Below are positions 48,357-58,447 of a DNA stretch of 64,000 nucleotides, in pieces. The notes below the pieces were generated by a model. That model saw nothing but the letters and a program-made list of their open reading frames with translations. It was not told the DNA's origin and did not search any database. The stretch comes from Streptomyces sp. CG1 (GTDB lineage: Bacteria; Actinomycetota; Actinomycetes; Streptomycetales; Streptomycetaceae). The position numbers and the translations under genes were made by a program. The stretch's first letter is position 1; each line of letters starts with the position of its first letter. The DNA lies in the NCBI RefSeq assembly GCF_041080625.1, contig NZ_CP163518.1, positions 5,941,001-6,005,000 on the forward strand, given 5' to 3'.

Positions 48357-50063
48357 GTGATGAGCAGTAGCCCGGAGACCACCACCCGCACCAGCGGCAC
48401 GCACCGCGAGGCGCGCGCCGCACGAGAGGCGCGGGAGGGACGCGACCGCGTCCCCGGGCGCACCCTCGCCCAACGGCCGCCGGCACGCTACGAGCCGTAC
48501 CTGGACGGGCTGTTCACCTACTGCCTGTCGGTCCTGTGCGACCACGACGCGGCCACCGCCGCCCTCGGCGACGTCCTCGCCCTGGCCGAGCGGCGCGGCC
48601 ACCGCGTCCCCGAGGCCGCCGGCGACCGCAGGGCCTGGCTGTACGCGCTGGCCCGCTGGGCGTGCCTGCGCAAGCTGGCCGAGGCCAAGCAGAAACGTCA
48701 GGCCACCCACGCGGCGGGCCGCGCCGCGGCCGCGAGCCGGGTCCCCGAGCAGACCGTGGCCCCGGAGGCCCAGGAGCAGCGCCGCCGCGAACTGTCCCTG
48801 CTGGCCTGGCCGGAGGCGGCCGGTACGACCCCCGAGCAGCGCGAGGCCCTGGAGCTGGCCGTCCGCCACCACCTGGCCGCGCACGAGGTCGCCGCCGTCC
48901 TCGGCATGGAACCCGCCGCCGCCCGCGACCTGCTCGCCACGGCCGCCTGCGAGGTCGAGCGCACCCGCGCGGCCCTCGCCGTCGTCGAGACCGGCGGCTG
49001 CCCCAGCGTGGCCCACCTCACGGGGGACAGCCGGCTGGTTCTCAGCACGGCCCTGCGCCGCGAGCTGGTCCGGCATGTCGACGACTGCCCGCGCTGCCGG
49101 CGCACCGCCGAGCGCGCCGTCCCAGGCCGCTGGCCCGGCGCCACGGTCACCCCGGCCGAGCTGCCCGTCCTCGAAGCCCCGCGCGCGGCACTGCACGTCG
49201 CGCTGGCACACCACTCACGCGCGCGTGGCGTGACGGCACCCCGCTTCAACCGGCGCGGCTTCCCGATGGACCCCAAGGACCGCGCGGCCCGCCGGGACCG
49301 GCTACGCGCGCGTGCGGTGACGACGACGGTCGTCGCCACGGTGGTGGCCGCCCCCGTCCTGGCCCTGTGGGCCGCCTACCGGGGTGCCCCGACGACGGAG
49401 GGGGACGGCCCCTCGGCCACCGCGCGCGAGGCGGAGAGCCCCGACGCCCTCGGCGGCGACCCGGCCGGCGGTTACGAGAACGCCGGGAACGCGCGCGTGA
49501 AACCCGGCGCGCACGTCGGCCAGGGCGGCAAGGCGGACGTTTCCGTGGAGGTCGTCAGCGTCTCCGGGGCGGGCGACAAGGGCTCCGGGCGGCTCGACGT
49601 CAGCGCCGCGAACGACGGTGACACCACGCTGATCACCCTCACCGCCTCCGGCTCCGCCCCGGTCCACTGGTCCGCGTCCACCTCGGCGCCCTGGCTCTAC
49701 TTCAGCCGGTCCACAGGAACCCTCGCCCCCGGCGAAACGTTGACGATCAAGATGTACGTGGACCACCTCCGCGAGCCCTCCGGCCTCTGGCAGGCCCAGG
49801 TGGCGATCTCCCCGGCCGGCACGGTGGTCTCCATCGACGGCTACGGCACGGCCCCGACCCACCACCCCACACCCCCACCCCCGTCCTCCGCCCCACCTAC
49901 CACTCCCACCCAACCCCCCACACCCCCACCGACCACCCAGTCCCCACCCCCAACCACCCCAGCCCCACCCCCCACCTCCACAGCCCCACCTTCATCCTCC
50001 GACTCCCCGCCCCCGACTCCGTCCCCGACCAACTCCGAGACGCCTAGCCCTTCGGGCAGCTAG
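48357..50063 (+). CDS. sigma-factor-like / zinc-finger / BACON-domain membrane fusion
   Basis: 568 aa. The GTG at 48357 is supported by TACGGT 7 nt upstream. Residues 40-210 resemble ECF sigma regions 2 and 4 (YEPYLDGLFTYCLSVL, then LAAHEVAAVLGMEPAAARDL). Around 240 a zinc-finger-like ELVRHVDDCPRCRR recalls anti-sigma (ZAS) domains. A membrane segment lies at about 321-341, followed by an extracellular BACON/Ig-like domain (about 390-500; LTASGSAPVHWSASTSAPWL) and a Pro/Thr/Ser tail of about 70 residues. Sigma-like, anti-sigma-like and surface modules in one chain are unusual. The stop lies in a tandem-repeat array. Confidence 0.75.
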   Translation: MMSSSPETTTRTSGTHREARAAREAREGRDRVPGRTLAQRPPARYEPYLDGLFTYCLSVLCDHDAATAALGDVLALAERRGHRVPEAAGDRRAWLYALARWACLRKLAEAKQKRQATHAAGRAAAASRVPEQTVAPEAQEQRRRELSLLAWPEAAGTTPEQREALELAVRHHLAAHEVAAVLGMEPAAARDLLATAACEVERTRAALAVVETGGCPSVAHLTGDSRLVLSTALRRELVRHVDDCPRCRRTAERAVPGRWPGATVTPAELPVLEAPRAALHVALAHHSRARGVTAPRFNRRGFPMDPKDRAARRDRLRARAVTTTVVATVVAAPVLALWAAYRGAPTTEGDGPSATAREAESPDALGGDPAGGYENAGNARVKPGAHVGQGGKADVSVEVVSVSGAGDKGSGRLDVSAANDGDTTLITLTASGSAPVHWSASTSAPWLYFSRSTGTLAPGETLTIKMYVDHLREPSGLWQAQVAISPAGTVVSIDGYGTAPTHHPTPPPPSSAPPTTPTQPPTPPPTTQSPPPTTPAPPPTSTAPPSSSDSPPPTPSPTNSETPSPSGS

Positions 50064-50398
50064 GGGCGGGCCTGGAGGGTGGGTTTCGGGAGAGGTGTGG
50101 GGTGTGGGCGCGGCTGACTGGGGCGCTTGGTCCGAGACGCCGCGTCCTTCGGGTAGCCGGGGGCGGGCTTGGCGGGGCGGGATTTGTGAGGGGCCTGGGT
50201 GTGGGCTCGGCTGATGCCAGGGCTAGCTGGTCCGAGACGTCGTGCCCTTCAGGCAGCCAGGCGGGCCTGGCCGGGCGGAGCCTGGGTGTGGGCGACTGAT
50301 GTCAGGGTCGGCTGGTCCGAGACGCCCAGTCCTTCGAGCCGCCAGGGGTGGGGGCTGGAGGGGCGGGATTTGGGAGGGCCCTGGGACGCTGCTGGCGG
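50034..50398. repeat. tandem array of about 83-100-nt units, four copies
   Basis: Each unit starts TCCGAGACG and contains CCTTCGGGCAGC, GGCGGGCCTGG and GGGTGTGGGC phrases. Copies start at 50034, 50131, 50231 and 50316. The first copy encodes the last codons and stop of the BACON-fusion gene, so the array looks like repeated duplication of that gene's 3' end. Confidence 0.7.
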
Positions 50399-50582
50399 TT
50401 CCTTACTCCGGGACGCGACTGTCGGTCCCTGCTTTCGCCCCTGGCATGCGACCGTCGGTCCCCGCTTTCGCCCCTGGCACGTGGCTGTCGGTCCCTCCCT
50501 CACCCGGGGGCACCCGGCGTCGCCCCCTCGGTGCCCTTTCAGCCGAGCGAGACGGGTGGGCGGGTGGAAAGGGAGGGGTGGG
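50064..50582. other. 519-nt repeat-filled intergenic region
   Basis: Between the BACON-fusion gene and the convergent Cys-rich gene. It is almost wholly made of the two tandem arrays. No gene, terminator hairpin or promoter could be supported. Confidence 0.6.
50416..50514. repeat. 33-nt tandem repeat, three copies
   Basis: Units 50416-50448, 50449-50481 and 50482-50514 share GTCGGTCCCTGCTTTCGCCC with drift in the third. The repeats are directly abutted with no spacers. Confidence 0.65.
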
Positions 50583-51440
50583 TTACGGGGTCGGGTCGGC
50601 GGGGTGGGGGGCGAGCAGGGGAAGCTGGGACGCCAGGCGGGCTTCGCAGAGCTCGACCAGGCGGTCGTAGCCCTCCTTGCCCATCAGCTCGGTCAGCTCG
50701 GCCCGGTAGGACACGTACACCGGCTCGCCCGCGCCGTGCGCAGACGTCGCCGACGTGCACCACCAGTGCAGGTCATGCCCGCCCGGACCCCAGCCCCGGC
50801 GGTCGTACTCGCCGATGGAGATCTGCAGGACCCGTGTGTCGTCGGGGCGGTCGATCCAGTCGTACGTCCGCCGGATCGGCAGCTGCCAGCACACGTCCGG
50901 CTTGGTCTCCAGCGGCTCCCGGCCCTCCCGCAGGGCGAGGATGTGCAGCGAGCAGCCCGCGCCGCCCGCGAAACCGGGCCGGTTCTGGAAGATGCACGAG
51001 CCCTTGAAGGGCCGGGTCTGACGCGAGCCCTCGTCGTCCTCCGAGACCCAGCCGTTCCGCGTGCCCTCGTCGTGGTGCTGCCAGATCTCCGGCGTGAGCC
51101 GCGCCACGTGCTCGGCGACCCGCTTCTCGTCGTCCTCGTCCGAGAAGTGCGCGCCCAGCGAGCAGCACCCGTCGTCCGCGCGGCCCGCCTGAATGCCCTG
51201 GCAGCCGCTGCCGAAGATGCAGTTCCAGCGAGAGGTCAGCCATGTCAGATCACAGCGGAAGACCTGCTCGTCGTCCGCAGGATCAGGAAACTCCACCCAG
51301 GCGCGCGCGAAGTCGAGCCCCTTCTCGTCGCTCATCTTCGGGGCCTTCTTGGACTTCTTGGACACGGACGCCTTCGCCTGCGAAGAATCCTTCAGCTCCT
51401 TGGAGGATTTGTGATCCTTCGCCTTTTTCGTCTTTGGCAC
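50583..51440 (-). CDS. Cys-rich conserved protein, possibly metal- or Fe-S-binding
   Basis: 285 aa from a GTG at 51440, supported by TACCCT 6 nt upstream. A Lys/Ser-rich N-terminus of about 40 residues precedes a domain with many Cys: [54 protein letters not shown] and [12 protein letters not shown]. The pattern recalls the YkgJ/DUF3109 families that chelate zinc or iron-sulfur clusters. A link to a specific process is not readable. Divergent promoters with ppx overlap within 71 nt. Confidence 0.68.
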   Translation of the reverse strand: MPKTKKAKDHKSSKELKDSSQAKASVSKKSKKAPKMSDEKGLDFARAWVEFPDPADDEQVFRCDLTWLTSRWNCIFGSGCQGIQAGRADDGCCSLGAHFSDEDDEKRVAEHVARLTPEIWQHHDEGTRNGWVSEDDEGSRQTRPFKGSCIFQNRPGFAGGAGCSLHILALREGREPLETKPDVCWQLPIRRTYDWIDRPDDTRVLQISIGEYDRRGWGPGGHDLHWWCTSATSAHGAGEPVYVSYRAELTELMGKEGYDRLVELCEARLASQLPLLAPHPADPTP

Positions 51441-51498
51441 GTGTCCAGGGTAAGTGGCCGAGGCCCGCTCCGGGGACCGTCGGCGGACGATCTGGCAG

Positions 51499-51504
51499 TA
51501 GCGT
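51499..51504 (+). promoter_or_regulatory. candidate -10 of ppx (leaderless)
   Basis: TAGCGT ends 7 nt before the ppx ATG at 51512. On the other strand TACCCT (51447-51452) plays the same role for the Cys-rich gene. Confidence 0.4.
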
Positions 51505-51511
51505 TCCGTAC

Positions 51512-52444
51512 ATGAGACTCGGTGTCCTGGACGTGGGTTCGAACACGGTGCATCTGCTGGTGGTGGATGCCCACCCCGGCGCGCGCCCGCTGCCCGCACA
51601 TTCGCACAAGGCCGACCTGCGGCTTGCTCAACTGCTCGACGGCAGCGGTGCCATCGGCGACGACGGCGTGGAGAAGCTGGTCGGCGTCGTACAGGACGCG
51701 CTCCAGGCCGCCGAGGACAAGGGCGTCGAGGATCTGCTGCCGTTCGCGACCTCCGCCGTCCGGGAGGCCACCAACGCCGACGACGTCCTCACGCGCGTGG
51801 CCGACGAGACCGGCGTACGACTCCAGGTCCTCACCGGCGCGGAGGAGGCCCGGCTCACCTTCCTCGCCGTCCGCCGCTGGTTCGGCTGGTCCGCCGGAAA
51901 GCTGCTGGTCCTGGACATTGGCGGCGGCTCCCTGGAGATCGCCTACGGCATAGACGAGGAACCGGACGCCGCCGTCTCCCTGCCGCTCGGCGCCGGCCGG
52001 CTCACCGCGGGCTGGCTGCCCGGCGACCCACCCGGCCCCGACGCCGTGCGCACCCTGCGTCGCCATGTACGTACGGAGATCGCCCGCACGGTCGGCGAAT
52101 TCAGCCGCCTCGGCATCCCCGACCACGTCGTCGCCACCTCCAAGACCTTCAAGCAGCTCGCCCGCATCGCCGGCGCCGCCCGCAGCGCCGAGGGCCTCTA
52201 TGTCCAGCGCGAACTCAAGCGCGAGTCCCTGGAGGCCTGGGTCCCGCGCCTGGCCGGAATGACCGCCGAGCAGCGCGCCGAACTCCCGGGAGTCTCGGAG
52301 GGCCGGTCCGGCCAGCTACTGGCGGGCGCCCTGGTGGCCGAGGGCGCGATGGACCTGTTCGGCGTCGAGAACCTGGAGATCTGTCCGTGGGCCCTGCGGG
52401 AAGGCGTGATCCTACGGCGCCTGGATCACATGGGGTCGGCGTGA
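51512..52444 (+). CDS. Ppx/GppA-family phosphatase
   Basis: 310 aa, the length of the short actinobacterial Ppx proteins. The ASKHA fold shows [18 protein letters not shown] (phosphate 1), [15 protein letters not shown] and [16 protein letters not shown] (phosphate 2). By family it degrades polyphosphate or pppGpp, with short-chain preference reported for the mycobacterial homologue Ppx1. It lacks the long C-terminal HD-like domain of E. coli Ppx. It starts a run of same-strand genes. Confidence 0.9.
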   Translation: MRLGVLDVGSNTVHLLVVDAHPGARPLPAHSHKADLRLAQLLDGSGAIGDDGVEKLVGVVQDALQAAEDKGVEDLLPFATSAVREATNADDVLTRVADETGVRLQVLTGAEEARLTFLAVRRWFGWSAGKLLVLDIGGGSLEIAYGIDEEPDAAVSLPLGAGRLTAGWLPGDPPGPDAVRTLRRHVRTEIARTVGEFSRLGIPDHVVATSKTFKQLARIAGAARSAEGLYVQRELKRESLEAWVPRLAGMTAEQRAELPGVSEGRSGQLLAGALVAEGAMDLFGVENLEICPWALREGVILRRLDHMGSA

Positions 52445-52494
52445 CTCCCCAGGGGTGCGGGGCCGTATCGACATGCGGCTCCGCCGCGCGGGCG
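52444..52494. repeat. dispersed intergenic repeat, third copy
   Basis: ACTCCCCAGGGGTGCGGGGC then CATGCGGCTCCGCCGCGC matches the reverse complement of 38261-38312 with a few mismatches. It begins at the last base of the ppx stop. Confidence 0.6.
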
Positions 52495-52590
52495 CGAGAA
52501 GCGACCGCGCCACGCCCCCGCACCCGCGCAAATGGCGAACGTCACAACGGCGAATAGGCACCCAACACCCGAGCCACTCAACCCCTTAAG

Positions 52591-53418
52591 GTGACGGACG
52601 TGGCTGAACCAAGGGACGCGGACGTGCGTATCGCGCTGTCGACGGCCTCCGTATACCCGGAGTCCACGGCGACGGCCTTCGAGGTCGCCGCGCGTCTCGG
52701 GTACGACGGCGTCGAGGTCATGGTGTGGACCGACCCGGTCAGCCAGGACATCGAGGCGCTGCGCCGCCTGTCGGACTACCACCGCATTCCGGTCCTGGCG
52801 GTCCACGCCCCCTGCCTGCTGATCACCCAGCGGGTCTGGTCGACGGACCCCTGGGCCAAGCTGCAGCGCGCCCGCGCGGCCGCCGAGAAACTGGGTGCCT
52901 CCACCGTCGTCGTACACCCTCCCTTCCGCTGGCAGCGGCAGTACGCGCGCGACTTCGTCGACGGGATCTGGCGGATGGCGGACGAGACGGACGTACGGTT
53001 CGCGGTCGAGAACATGTACCCGTGGCGCTACCGCGACCGCGAGATGCTCGCCTACGCCCCCGACTGGGACGTCACCCAGCACGACTACCGGCACTTCACG
53101 ATCGACCTCAGCCACACCGCGACGGCCCGCGCGGACGCCCTCGACATGATCGACCGCATGGGCGACCGCCTCGGCCATGTGCACCTCGCCGACGGCCGGG
53201 GGTCGGCCAAGGACGAGCACCTGGTGCCCGGCCGCGGCACTCAGCCCTGCGCCGAGCTGCTGGAACACCTGATCCTCTCCGGCTTCGACGGCCATGTCGT
53301 CATCGAGGTCAATACGCGGCGCGCGATGTCCGCCGCCGAGCGCGAGGCCGACCTCGCCGAGGCCCTGGCCTTCACCCGCAAGCACCTGGCATCGGCGGTA
53401 CGGGTGCCCCGGCCATGA
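52591..53418 (+). CDS. sugar phosphate isomerase/epimerase (xylose isomerase-like TIM barrel)
   Basis: 275 aa, GTG start with AAGG upstream. AP_endonuc_2 family: [88 protein letters not shown] and VVIEVNTRR. The Glu and His residues at the strand ends form the usual metal site. The substrate is unknown. It overlaps nothing and is followed 10 nt later by a TetR gene, so the two are probably co-transcribed. Confidence 0.88.
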   Translation: MTDVAEPRDADVRIALSTASVYPESTATAFEVAARLGYDGVEVMVWTDPVSQDIEALRRLSDYHRIPVLAVHAPCLLITQRVWSTDPWAKLQRARAAAEKLGASTVVVHPPFRWQRQYARDFVDGIWRMADETDVRFAVENMYPWRYRDREMLAYAPDWDVTQHDYRHFTIDLSHTATARADALDMIDRMGDRLGHVHLADGRGSAKDEHLVPGRGTQPCAELLEHLILSGFDGHVVIEVNTRRAMSAAEREADLAEALAFTRKHLASAVRVPRP

Positions 53419-53428
53419 GCGAGAACCG

Positions 53429-54076
53429 ATGACGAAGAACACGCCGCCGACCGGGAACACGCCACCGTCGCCCGGCGAGCCGGCCGCCCGCCGACGGGGC
53501 AGGCCGCCGCGCACCGAGTCCGCCGACACCCGCGACCGCATCCTCACCGCGGCCCGCGAGGAGTTCTCCGAGCGCGGGTACGAGAAGACGTCCGTGCGCG
53601 GTATCGCCAAGGCCGCCGGAGTCGACTCCGCGCTGGTCCACCACTACTTCGGCACCAAGGAGCAGGTCTTCGAGGCGGCCGTCGCCGTGGCCTTCGCGCC
53701 CGCGCTCGACGCGCCGGTCGCCGTCGCCGACGGTCCGCTGGACGGGGTGGGGGAGCGGCTGACCCGCTTCGTCTTCGGTGTCTGGGAGAACCCCACGACC
53801 CGCACCCCGCTGCTGGCCATCGTCCGCTCGGCCGTCAACAACGACACCGCGGCCGCCGTCTTCCGCCGCCTGATCGCCGCCCAGCTGCTGCGCCGTATCG
53901 CCGCCCAGGTGGATCTGCCGGACCCGGAGCTGCGTGCCGAGCTGGCCGCCGCCCAGCTGGTGGGTACGGCGATGATGCGCTACGTGATCAAACTGGAGCC
54001 GCTGGCGTCGGCGGACCTGGAGCAGATCATCGCCCGCGTGGCTCCGGTCGTACAGCACCACCTCACGGACAGGTGA
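53429..54076 (+). CDS. TetR/AcrR-family regulator
   Basis: 215 aa from the ATG at 53429. A Pro/Arg-rich N-terminus leads to the HTH SADTRDRILTAAREEFSERG, YEKTSVRGIAKAAGVDSALV and HHYFGTKEQVFEAAV. The C-terminal domain (TAMMRYVIKLEPLASADLEQ) is the TetR_C type common in Streptomyces. It follows the isomerase gene. Its target is unknown; no clear palindrome lies directly upstream. Confidence 0.88.
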   Translation: MTKNTPPTGNTPPSPGEPAARRRGRPPRTESADTRDRILTAAREEFSERGYEKTSVRGIAKAAGVDSALVHHYFGTKEQVFEAAVAVAFAPALDAPVAVADGPLDGVGERLTRFVFGVWENPTTRTPLLAIVRSAVNNDTAAAVFRRLIAAQLLRRIAAQVDLPDPELRAELAAAQLVGTAMMRYVIKLEPLASADLEQIIARVAPVVQHHLTDR

Positions 54077-54208
54077 GAGCCGGCGGCTGAAACATGTGTC
54101 CCGCATTCCGGACAACCGTGTCCACCACTTGGAGCACCGGCGTAGGCTCGTAGACAGCCAGAACTCTCTGGACTCACTGCCAGAAGGTCATTGAAGGAGC
54201 GAGCGACG

Positions 54209-56062
54209 ATGCCCGAGCTGAGGTCCCGCACAGTCACCCACGGCCGCAACATGGCGGGCGCCCGCGCCCTTATGCGCGCCTCCGGTGTACCCGGTGCGGA
54301 CATCGGCCGGAAGCCGATCATCGCGGTCGCGAACTCCTTCACCGAGTTCGTCCCGGGCCACACCCATCTGCAGCCGGTCGGCCGGATCGTCAGCGAGGCG
54401 ATCACGGAGGCGGGCGGCATCCCGCGCGAGTTCAACACGATCGCCGTGGACGACGGCATCGCCATGGGCCACGGCGGCATGCTCTACTCCCTGCCCTCCC
54501 GCGACCTGATCGCGGACAGCGTGGAGTACATGGTGGAGGCCCACTGCGCCGACGCCCTGGTCTGCATCTCCAACTGCGACAAGATCACGCCGGGCATGCT
54601 GCTGGCGGCACTGCGCCTGAACATCCCGACGGTCTTCGTCTCCGGCGGCCCGATGGAGGCCGGACGCGCCACGCTCGTGGACGGCACGGTCCGCACCCTC
54701 GACCTGGTCGACGCGATCTCCGACGCCGTCAACGACAAGATCTCCGACGAGGACATCCTCCGTATCGAGGAGAACGCCTGCCCGACCTGCGGCAGCTGCT
54801 CCGGCATGTTCACCGCCAACTCGATGAACTGCCTGACCGAGGCGATCGGCCTGTCCCTGCCCGGCAACGGCTCGGTCCTCGCCACCCACACCGCGCGCAA
54901 ACAGCTGTATGTCGACGCGGCCCGCACGGTCATGGACATCACCCGCCGCTACTACGAGCAGGACGACGAGTCGGTCCTCCCGCTCAACATCGCCACCTTC
55001 CAGGCCTTCGAGAACGCCATGGCCCTGGACATCGCGATGGGCGGCTCCACCAACACGATCCTGCACCTGCTGGCCGCCGCCCAGGAGGCGGGCGTGCCCT
55101 TCGGCCTGGAGCAGATCGACGCCGTCTCGCGCCGCGTCCCCTGCCTGGCGAAGGTCGCTCCGAACGTCGCGAAGAACCGTACGTACTACATGGAGGACGT
55201 GCACCGCGCCGGCGGCATCCCGGCCCTGCTCGGCGAACTGCACCGCGCCGGCCTGCTCAACGAGGACGTGCACGCGGTCCACAGCCCGTCCCTGGCCGAC
55301 TGGCTGAAGACGTGGGACGTCCGTGGCGGCTCCCCGTCCCCGGAGGCGGTCGAGCTGTGGCACGCGGCCCCGGGCTGTGTCCGCTCCGCCGAGGCCTTCT
55401 CCCAGTCCGAGCGCTGGGAGGCCCTGGACGACGACGCCGAGAGCGGCTGCATCCGCTCCGTCGAGCACGCCTACTCCAAGGACGGCGGCCTCGCGGTCCT
55501 CAAGGGCAACCTGGCCGTGGACGGCTGTGTGGTCAAGACGGCCGGTGTCGACGAGTCCATCTGGACCTTCGAGGGCCCGGCGGTGGTCTGTGAGTCCCAG
55601 GAGGAGGCCGTCCAGCGCATCCTCACCCAGGAGGTCAAGGACGGCGACGTCGTCGTCATCCGCTACGAGGGCCCCAAGGGCGGCCCCGGCATGCAGGAGA
55701 TGCTGTACCCGACCTCGTATCTGAAGGGCCGTGGCCTCGGCAAGACCTGCGCCCTGATCACCGACGGCCGCTTCTCCGGCGGCACCTCGGGCCTGTCCAT
55801 CGGCCACGCCTCCCCCGAGGCGGCCTCCGGCGGCACCATCGCCCTGGTCCAGGACGGCGACCGCATCCGCATCGACATCCCGAACCGCACGATCGAGCTG
55901 CTGGTCGGCGAGGCCGAACTGTCCCGCCGCGAGCAGGCGTTGGGCGGCGTCTACGCCCCCGGGAACCGCGACCGCAAGGTCTCGGCCGCCCTGCGCGCCT
56001 ACGCCGCGATGGCGACCAGCGCCGACAAGGGCGCGGTCCGCGACGTGACCAAGCTGGGCTGA
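54209..56062 (+). CDS. ilvD: dihydroxy-acid dehydratase
   Basis: 617 aa from the ATG at 54209, with GAAGGAG upstream. It dehydrates dihydroxy-isovalerate and -methylvalerate in valine/isoleucine synthesis and needs an Fe-S cluster and Mg2+. Visible: [31 protein letters not shown] (cluster Cys and metal Asp), [20 protein letters not shown] (cluster Cys) and [20 protein letters not shown] near the C-terminus. The length matches the long IlvD subgroup. It is a single gene with its own terminator. Confidence 0.97.
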   Translation: MPELRSRTVTHGRNMAGARALMRASGVPGADIGRKPIIAVANSFTEFVPGHTHLQPVGRIVSEAITEAGGIPREFNTIAVDDGIAMGHGGMLYSLPSRDLIADSVEYMVEAHCADALVCISNCDKITPGMLLAALRLNIPTVFVSGGPMEAGRATLVDGTVRTLDLVDAISDAVNDKISDEDILRIEENACPTCGSCSGMFTANSMNCLTEAIGLSLPGNGSVLATHTARKQLYVDAARTVMDITRRYYEQDDESVLPLNIATFQAFENAMALDIAMGGSTNTILHLLAAAQEAGVPFGLEQIDAVSRRVPCLAKVAPNVAKNRTYYMEDVHRAGGIPALLGELHRAGLLNEDVHAVHSPSLADWLKTWDVRGGSPSPEAVELWHAAPGCVRSAEAFSQSERWEALDDDAESGCIRSVEHAYSKDGGLAVLKGNLAVDGCVVKTAGVDESIWTFEGPAVVCESQEEAVQRILTQEVKDGDVVVIRYEGPKGGPGMQEMLYPTSYLKGRGLGKTCALITDGRFSGGTSGLSIGHASPEAASGGTIALVQDGDRIRIDIPNRTIELLVGEAELSRREQALGGVYAPGNRDRKVSAALRAYAAMATSADKGAVRDVTKLG

Positions 56063-56078
56063 CCCAGCCCGCACGCAG

Positions 56079-56108
56079 AAGGGGCCGCCTCCGGTGGGGC
56101 GGCCCCTT
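56079..56108 (+). terminator. ilvD terminator
   Basis: Perfect 11-bp stem AAGGGGCCGCC (56079-56089) / GGCGGCCCCTT (56098-56108) with an 8-nt loop and trailing T residues, 16 nt after the ilvD stop. Confidence 0.8.
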
Positions 56109-56150
56109 TGTCAGTCCCTCTGCGCGTCACCAGTCGGCCTGGCCTGCTCG

Positions 56151-58268
56151 TCACCAGTCGGCTGGATTGCGCGCCCCGACCCCCAAGACCGTTCCGTCGG
56201 GAGCGGCGGCGTAGACATGGCCGTCGACGACCACCGGGGCCGGCAGGTCGGCGGTGACCTTGTCCGCGTCGGCGCCGAGCCGCGGCCGGGTCTGCCCGAT
56301 GAGGTGTCCGTCGTGCGCGTCGAACGCCAGCAGGCGTCCGTCGGCCGCGGTGAAGTAGACGTGCGCACCGTCGCCGACCGGGGCCGAACCGCGGCTGACG
56401 GACGTTTCGATGTGCCACAGCCGCTTGCCGGCGTTCAGGTCGACGGCCTCCAGCGAGCCGCCCGTGGCCAGCAGGTAGACCGTGTCTCCGCGCACGGTGG
56501 CCTGCGGCGTCAGACGAGGGACCGGCAGCGCCACCCGGCGCGACGTCATCGCGGCCGGCGCGTAGCGGACCACGGCGTTCGTCTCCCCGGTGGCCCGGTC
56601 GACGGACAGGAAGGCCAGGGACCCGCCCTGGCTGCCGACCGGCTCCAGCACCCCGTTCAGCGAGGCGTTCCAGCGCACGGCACCGCTACCGGGATCCACC
56701 GCGGCGACGTAGGTGCGCGTCCCGTCCGGGGACGTGGCGGTCGCGTAGACCAGCGGGTCCCCGTCGAACGAGGCGAGGGCCGGCGTGCCGGAGCCCTTGA
56801 GCCGATGACTCCACTTCGTCCGGCCCGACTTGAGGTCCACGCCGCTGAGCGTTCCGTCCGCTCCGGTGAACAGGGCCGTGCCACCGGCGTACCGGCCCGT
56901 CGCGCCCTGCGGCAGCGGCCGCTTTCCCACCTCGTCGCCGGAGCGCAGGTCGAAGGCCTCCAGCCGCGAGCCGCCGTTCGTGGAGAGCTGGACGAGCGAG
57001 TCCGAGAGAACCGGCGGTCCGCTGACCGGCCCGGCGGCGACCGAGTGGTGCCAGAGCAGCTTTCCGTCGGCAGGGGAGAGCGCGAAGACCGCGCCGGGCC
57101 GCGCACACAGCAACCTGCCGGCCCCGTACGCACACTGCGGCATCCCCGTCCCCTCGGGCACCGGCCTGGCCTCCCAGGAGCTGAACACGGCGGCCTTGGT
57201 GTGCGGGGTCGTACCGGCCGGCGAGAGCCCGTCGCCTCCCATCAGCTGTACGGCGACCAGTGCGGCGGCCGCGACGAGGCCGAGCGCGCCGGCGCTCAGC
57301 GCCACCTTCCGGCCGACGCGCTGCCCGGCCGACGGCTCCGGCTGCCCGGCCCGCGGCCGCGACGCCGGCTCGTCGCCCGGCCGCTGGGCCGCCCCGTCGC
57401 CCGACCGCTGCGCCGGTATGAACGCCTGCGTGTCGTACGAGGCCGCCACCGACCGAAGTTCCCGCATGAGTTCATCGGGCGTCGGCCGGTCGTCCGGCTC
57501 CTTGGCCAGGCACCGCAGTACCAGCGGCGCGAGATCCTCCGGCACACCGGTGAGGTCCGGCTCGTCATGCACGACCTGGTACGCGACGACGTACGGGCTG
57601 TCGGAGTCGAACGGCCCGCGCCCGGTTGCCGCGTGCACCATCACCGACCCGAGCGCGAAGATGTCGGCGGCGGGCCCCACTTCACGCGGCCGCCGGAACT
57701 GCTCCGGCGCCATGAACGGCGGAGTGCCGATCAACTTGCCGGTCTCAGTGCGCAGTTCGCTGTCCTTCGGCCGCGAGATGCCGAAGTCGATGACCTTCGG
57801 CCCGTCATCGGCGAGCAGCACATTGCTCGGCTTCAGATCCCGGTGCACGACGCCGACCCGGTGGATGTCGCGCAGCGCCTCGGCGAGCCCCGCCATCAGC
57901 CGGCGCAGCTGTGCCGGAGCCATGGACCCGTTCCGCTTCACCTCGTCGGAGAGGGTCGGGCCGGGAATGAAGAGCGTGGCCATCCAGGGCCGTTCGGCAT
58001 CCGGATCGGCGTCGACGACGGGCGCGGTGAAGGCCCCGCTGACCTTCCGGGCGGCGGCCACCTCCTGCCGGAAACGCCCTCTGAACTCGGGATCTCTGGC
58101 GAACTCGGCGTGTACGACCTTGACCGCGAGCTTCATTCCCGAGGTACTCCGGGCCAGATGGACGACACCCATGCCGCCCGAGCCCAGGCGTGCGTCCAGG
58201 CGATAGTGACCGGCGTACTCGGGAAGTTCCGCTTCCGCGCCCGCTCCCGTGTTCCTGCGTGGCGTCAT
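56151..58268 (-). CDS. membrane Ser/Thr protein kinase with PQQ-type beta-propeller sensor
   Basis: 705 aa. Kinase domain (about 20-275): GSGGMGVVHLAR glycine loop, Lys50, HRDLKPSNVL with catalytic Asp144, DFGIS, and GTPPFMAPEQF activation segment. A Pro/Arg linker leads to one membrane segment (322-344). The extracellular half is built of repeated PQQ-like propeller blades (for example LLWHHSVAAGPVSGPPVLSD, LKSGRTKWSHRLKGSG). Such kinases sense an external ligand or cell-wall component. The substrates are unknown. It is divergent from the SH3 gene. Confidence 0.93.
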   Translation of the reverse strand: MTPRRNTGAGAEAELPEYAGHYRLDARLGSGGMGVVHLARSTSGMKLAVKVVHAEFARDPEFRGRFRQEVAAARKVSGAFTAPVVDADPDAERPWMATLFIPGPTLSDEVKRNGSMAPAQLRRLMAGLAEALRDIHRVGVVHRDLKPSNVLLADDGPKVIDFGISRPKDSELRTETGKLIGTPPFMAPEQFRRPREVGPAADIFALGSVMVHAATGRGPFDSDSPYVVAYQVVHDEPDLTGVPEDLAPLVLRCLAKEPDDRPTPDELMRELRSVAASYDTQAFIPAQRSGDGAAQRPGDEPASRPRAGQPEPSAGQRVGRKVALSAGALGLVAAAALVAVQLMGGDGLSPAGTTPHTKAAVFSSWEARPVPEGTGMPQCAYGAGRLLCARPGAVFALSPADGKLLWHHSVAAGPVSGPPVLSDSLVQLSTNGGSRLEAFDLRSGDEVGKRPLPQGATGRYAGGTALFTGADGTLSGVDLKSGRTKWSHRLKGSGTPALASFDGDPLVYATATSPDGTRTYVAAVDPGSGAVRWNASLNGVLEPVGSQGGSLAFLSVDRATGETNAVVRYAPAAMTSRRVALPVPRLTPQATVRGDTVYLLATGGSLEAVDLNAGKRLWHIETSVSRGSAPVGDGAHVYFTAADGRLLAFDAHDGHLIGQTRPRLGADADKVTADLPAPVVVDGHVYAAAPDGTVLGVGARNPADW

Positions 58269-58447
58269 GCGACTACCCCCGTGCTGTTCCTCCGCGCGCG
58301 CGACGCACGGAGCCTAGTCGATGACTCGTGCGAGACAGAGGCGGCTTGCTAGCCTCCGCGTGCGAGTCGCGCACAGGCGTTTCGCGACTTGTTCCCAGGG
58401 AATCAACGGGGCCCATGAGACGCATGGGTCCAACGGGGGAGGTTCAC

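Noticed and set aside
50416..50514. 33-nt repeats resembling a CRISPR array
   Set aside because: The units are directly adjacent with no spacers and drift in sequence, and no cas genes are present.
54188..56074. 628-aa minus-strand frame over ilvD
   Set aside because: A pure shadow of ilvD, with repeated Gly/Asp/Val/Leu composition.
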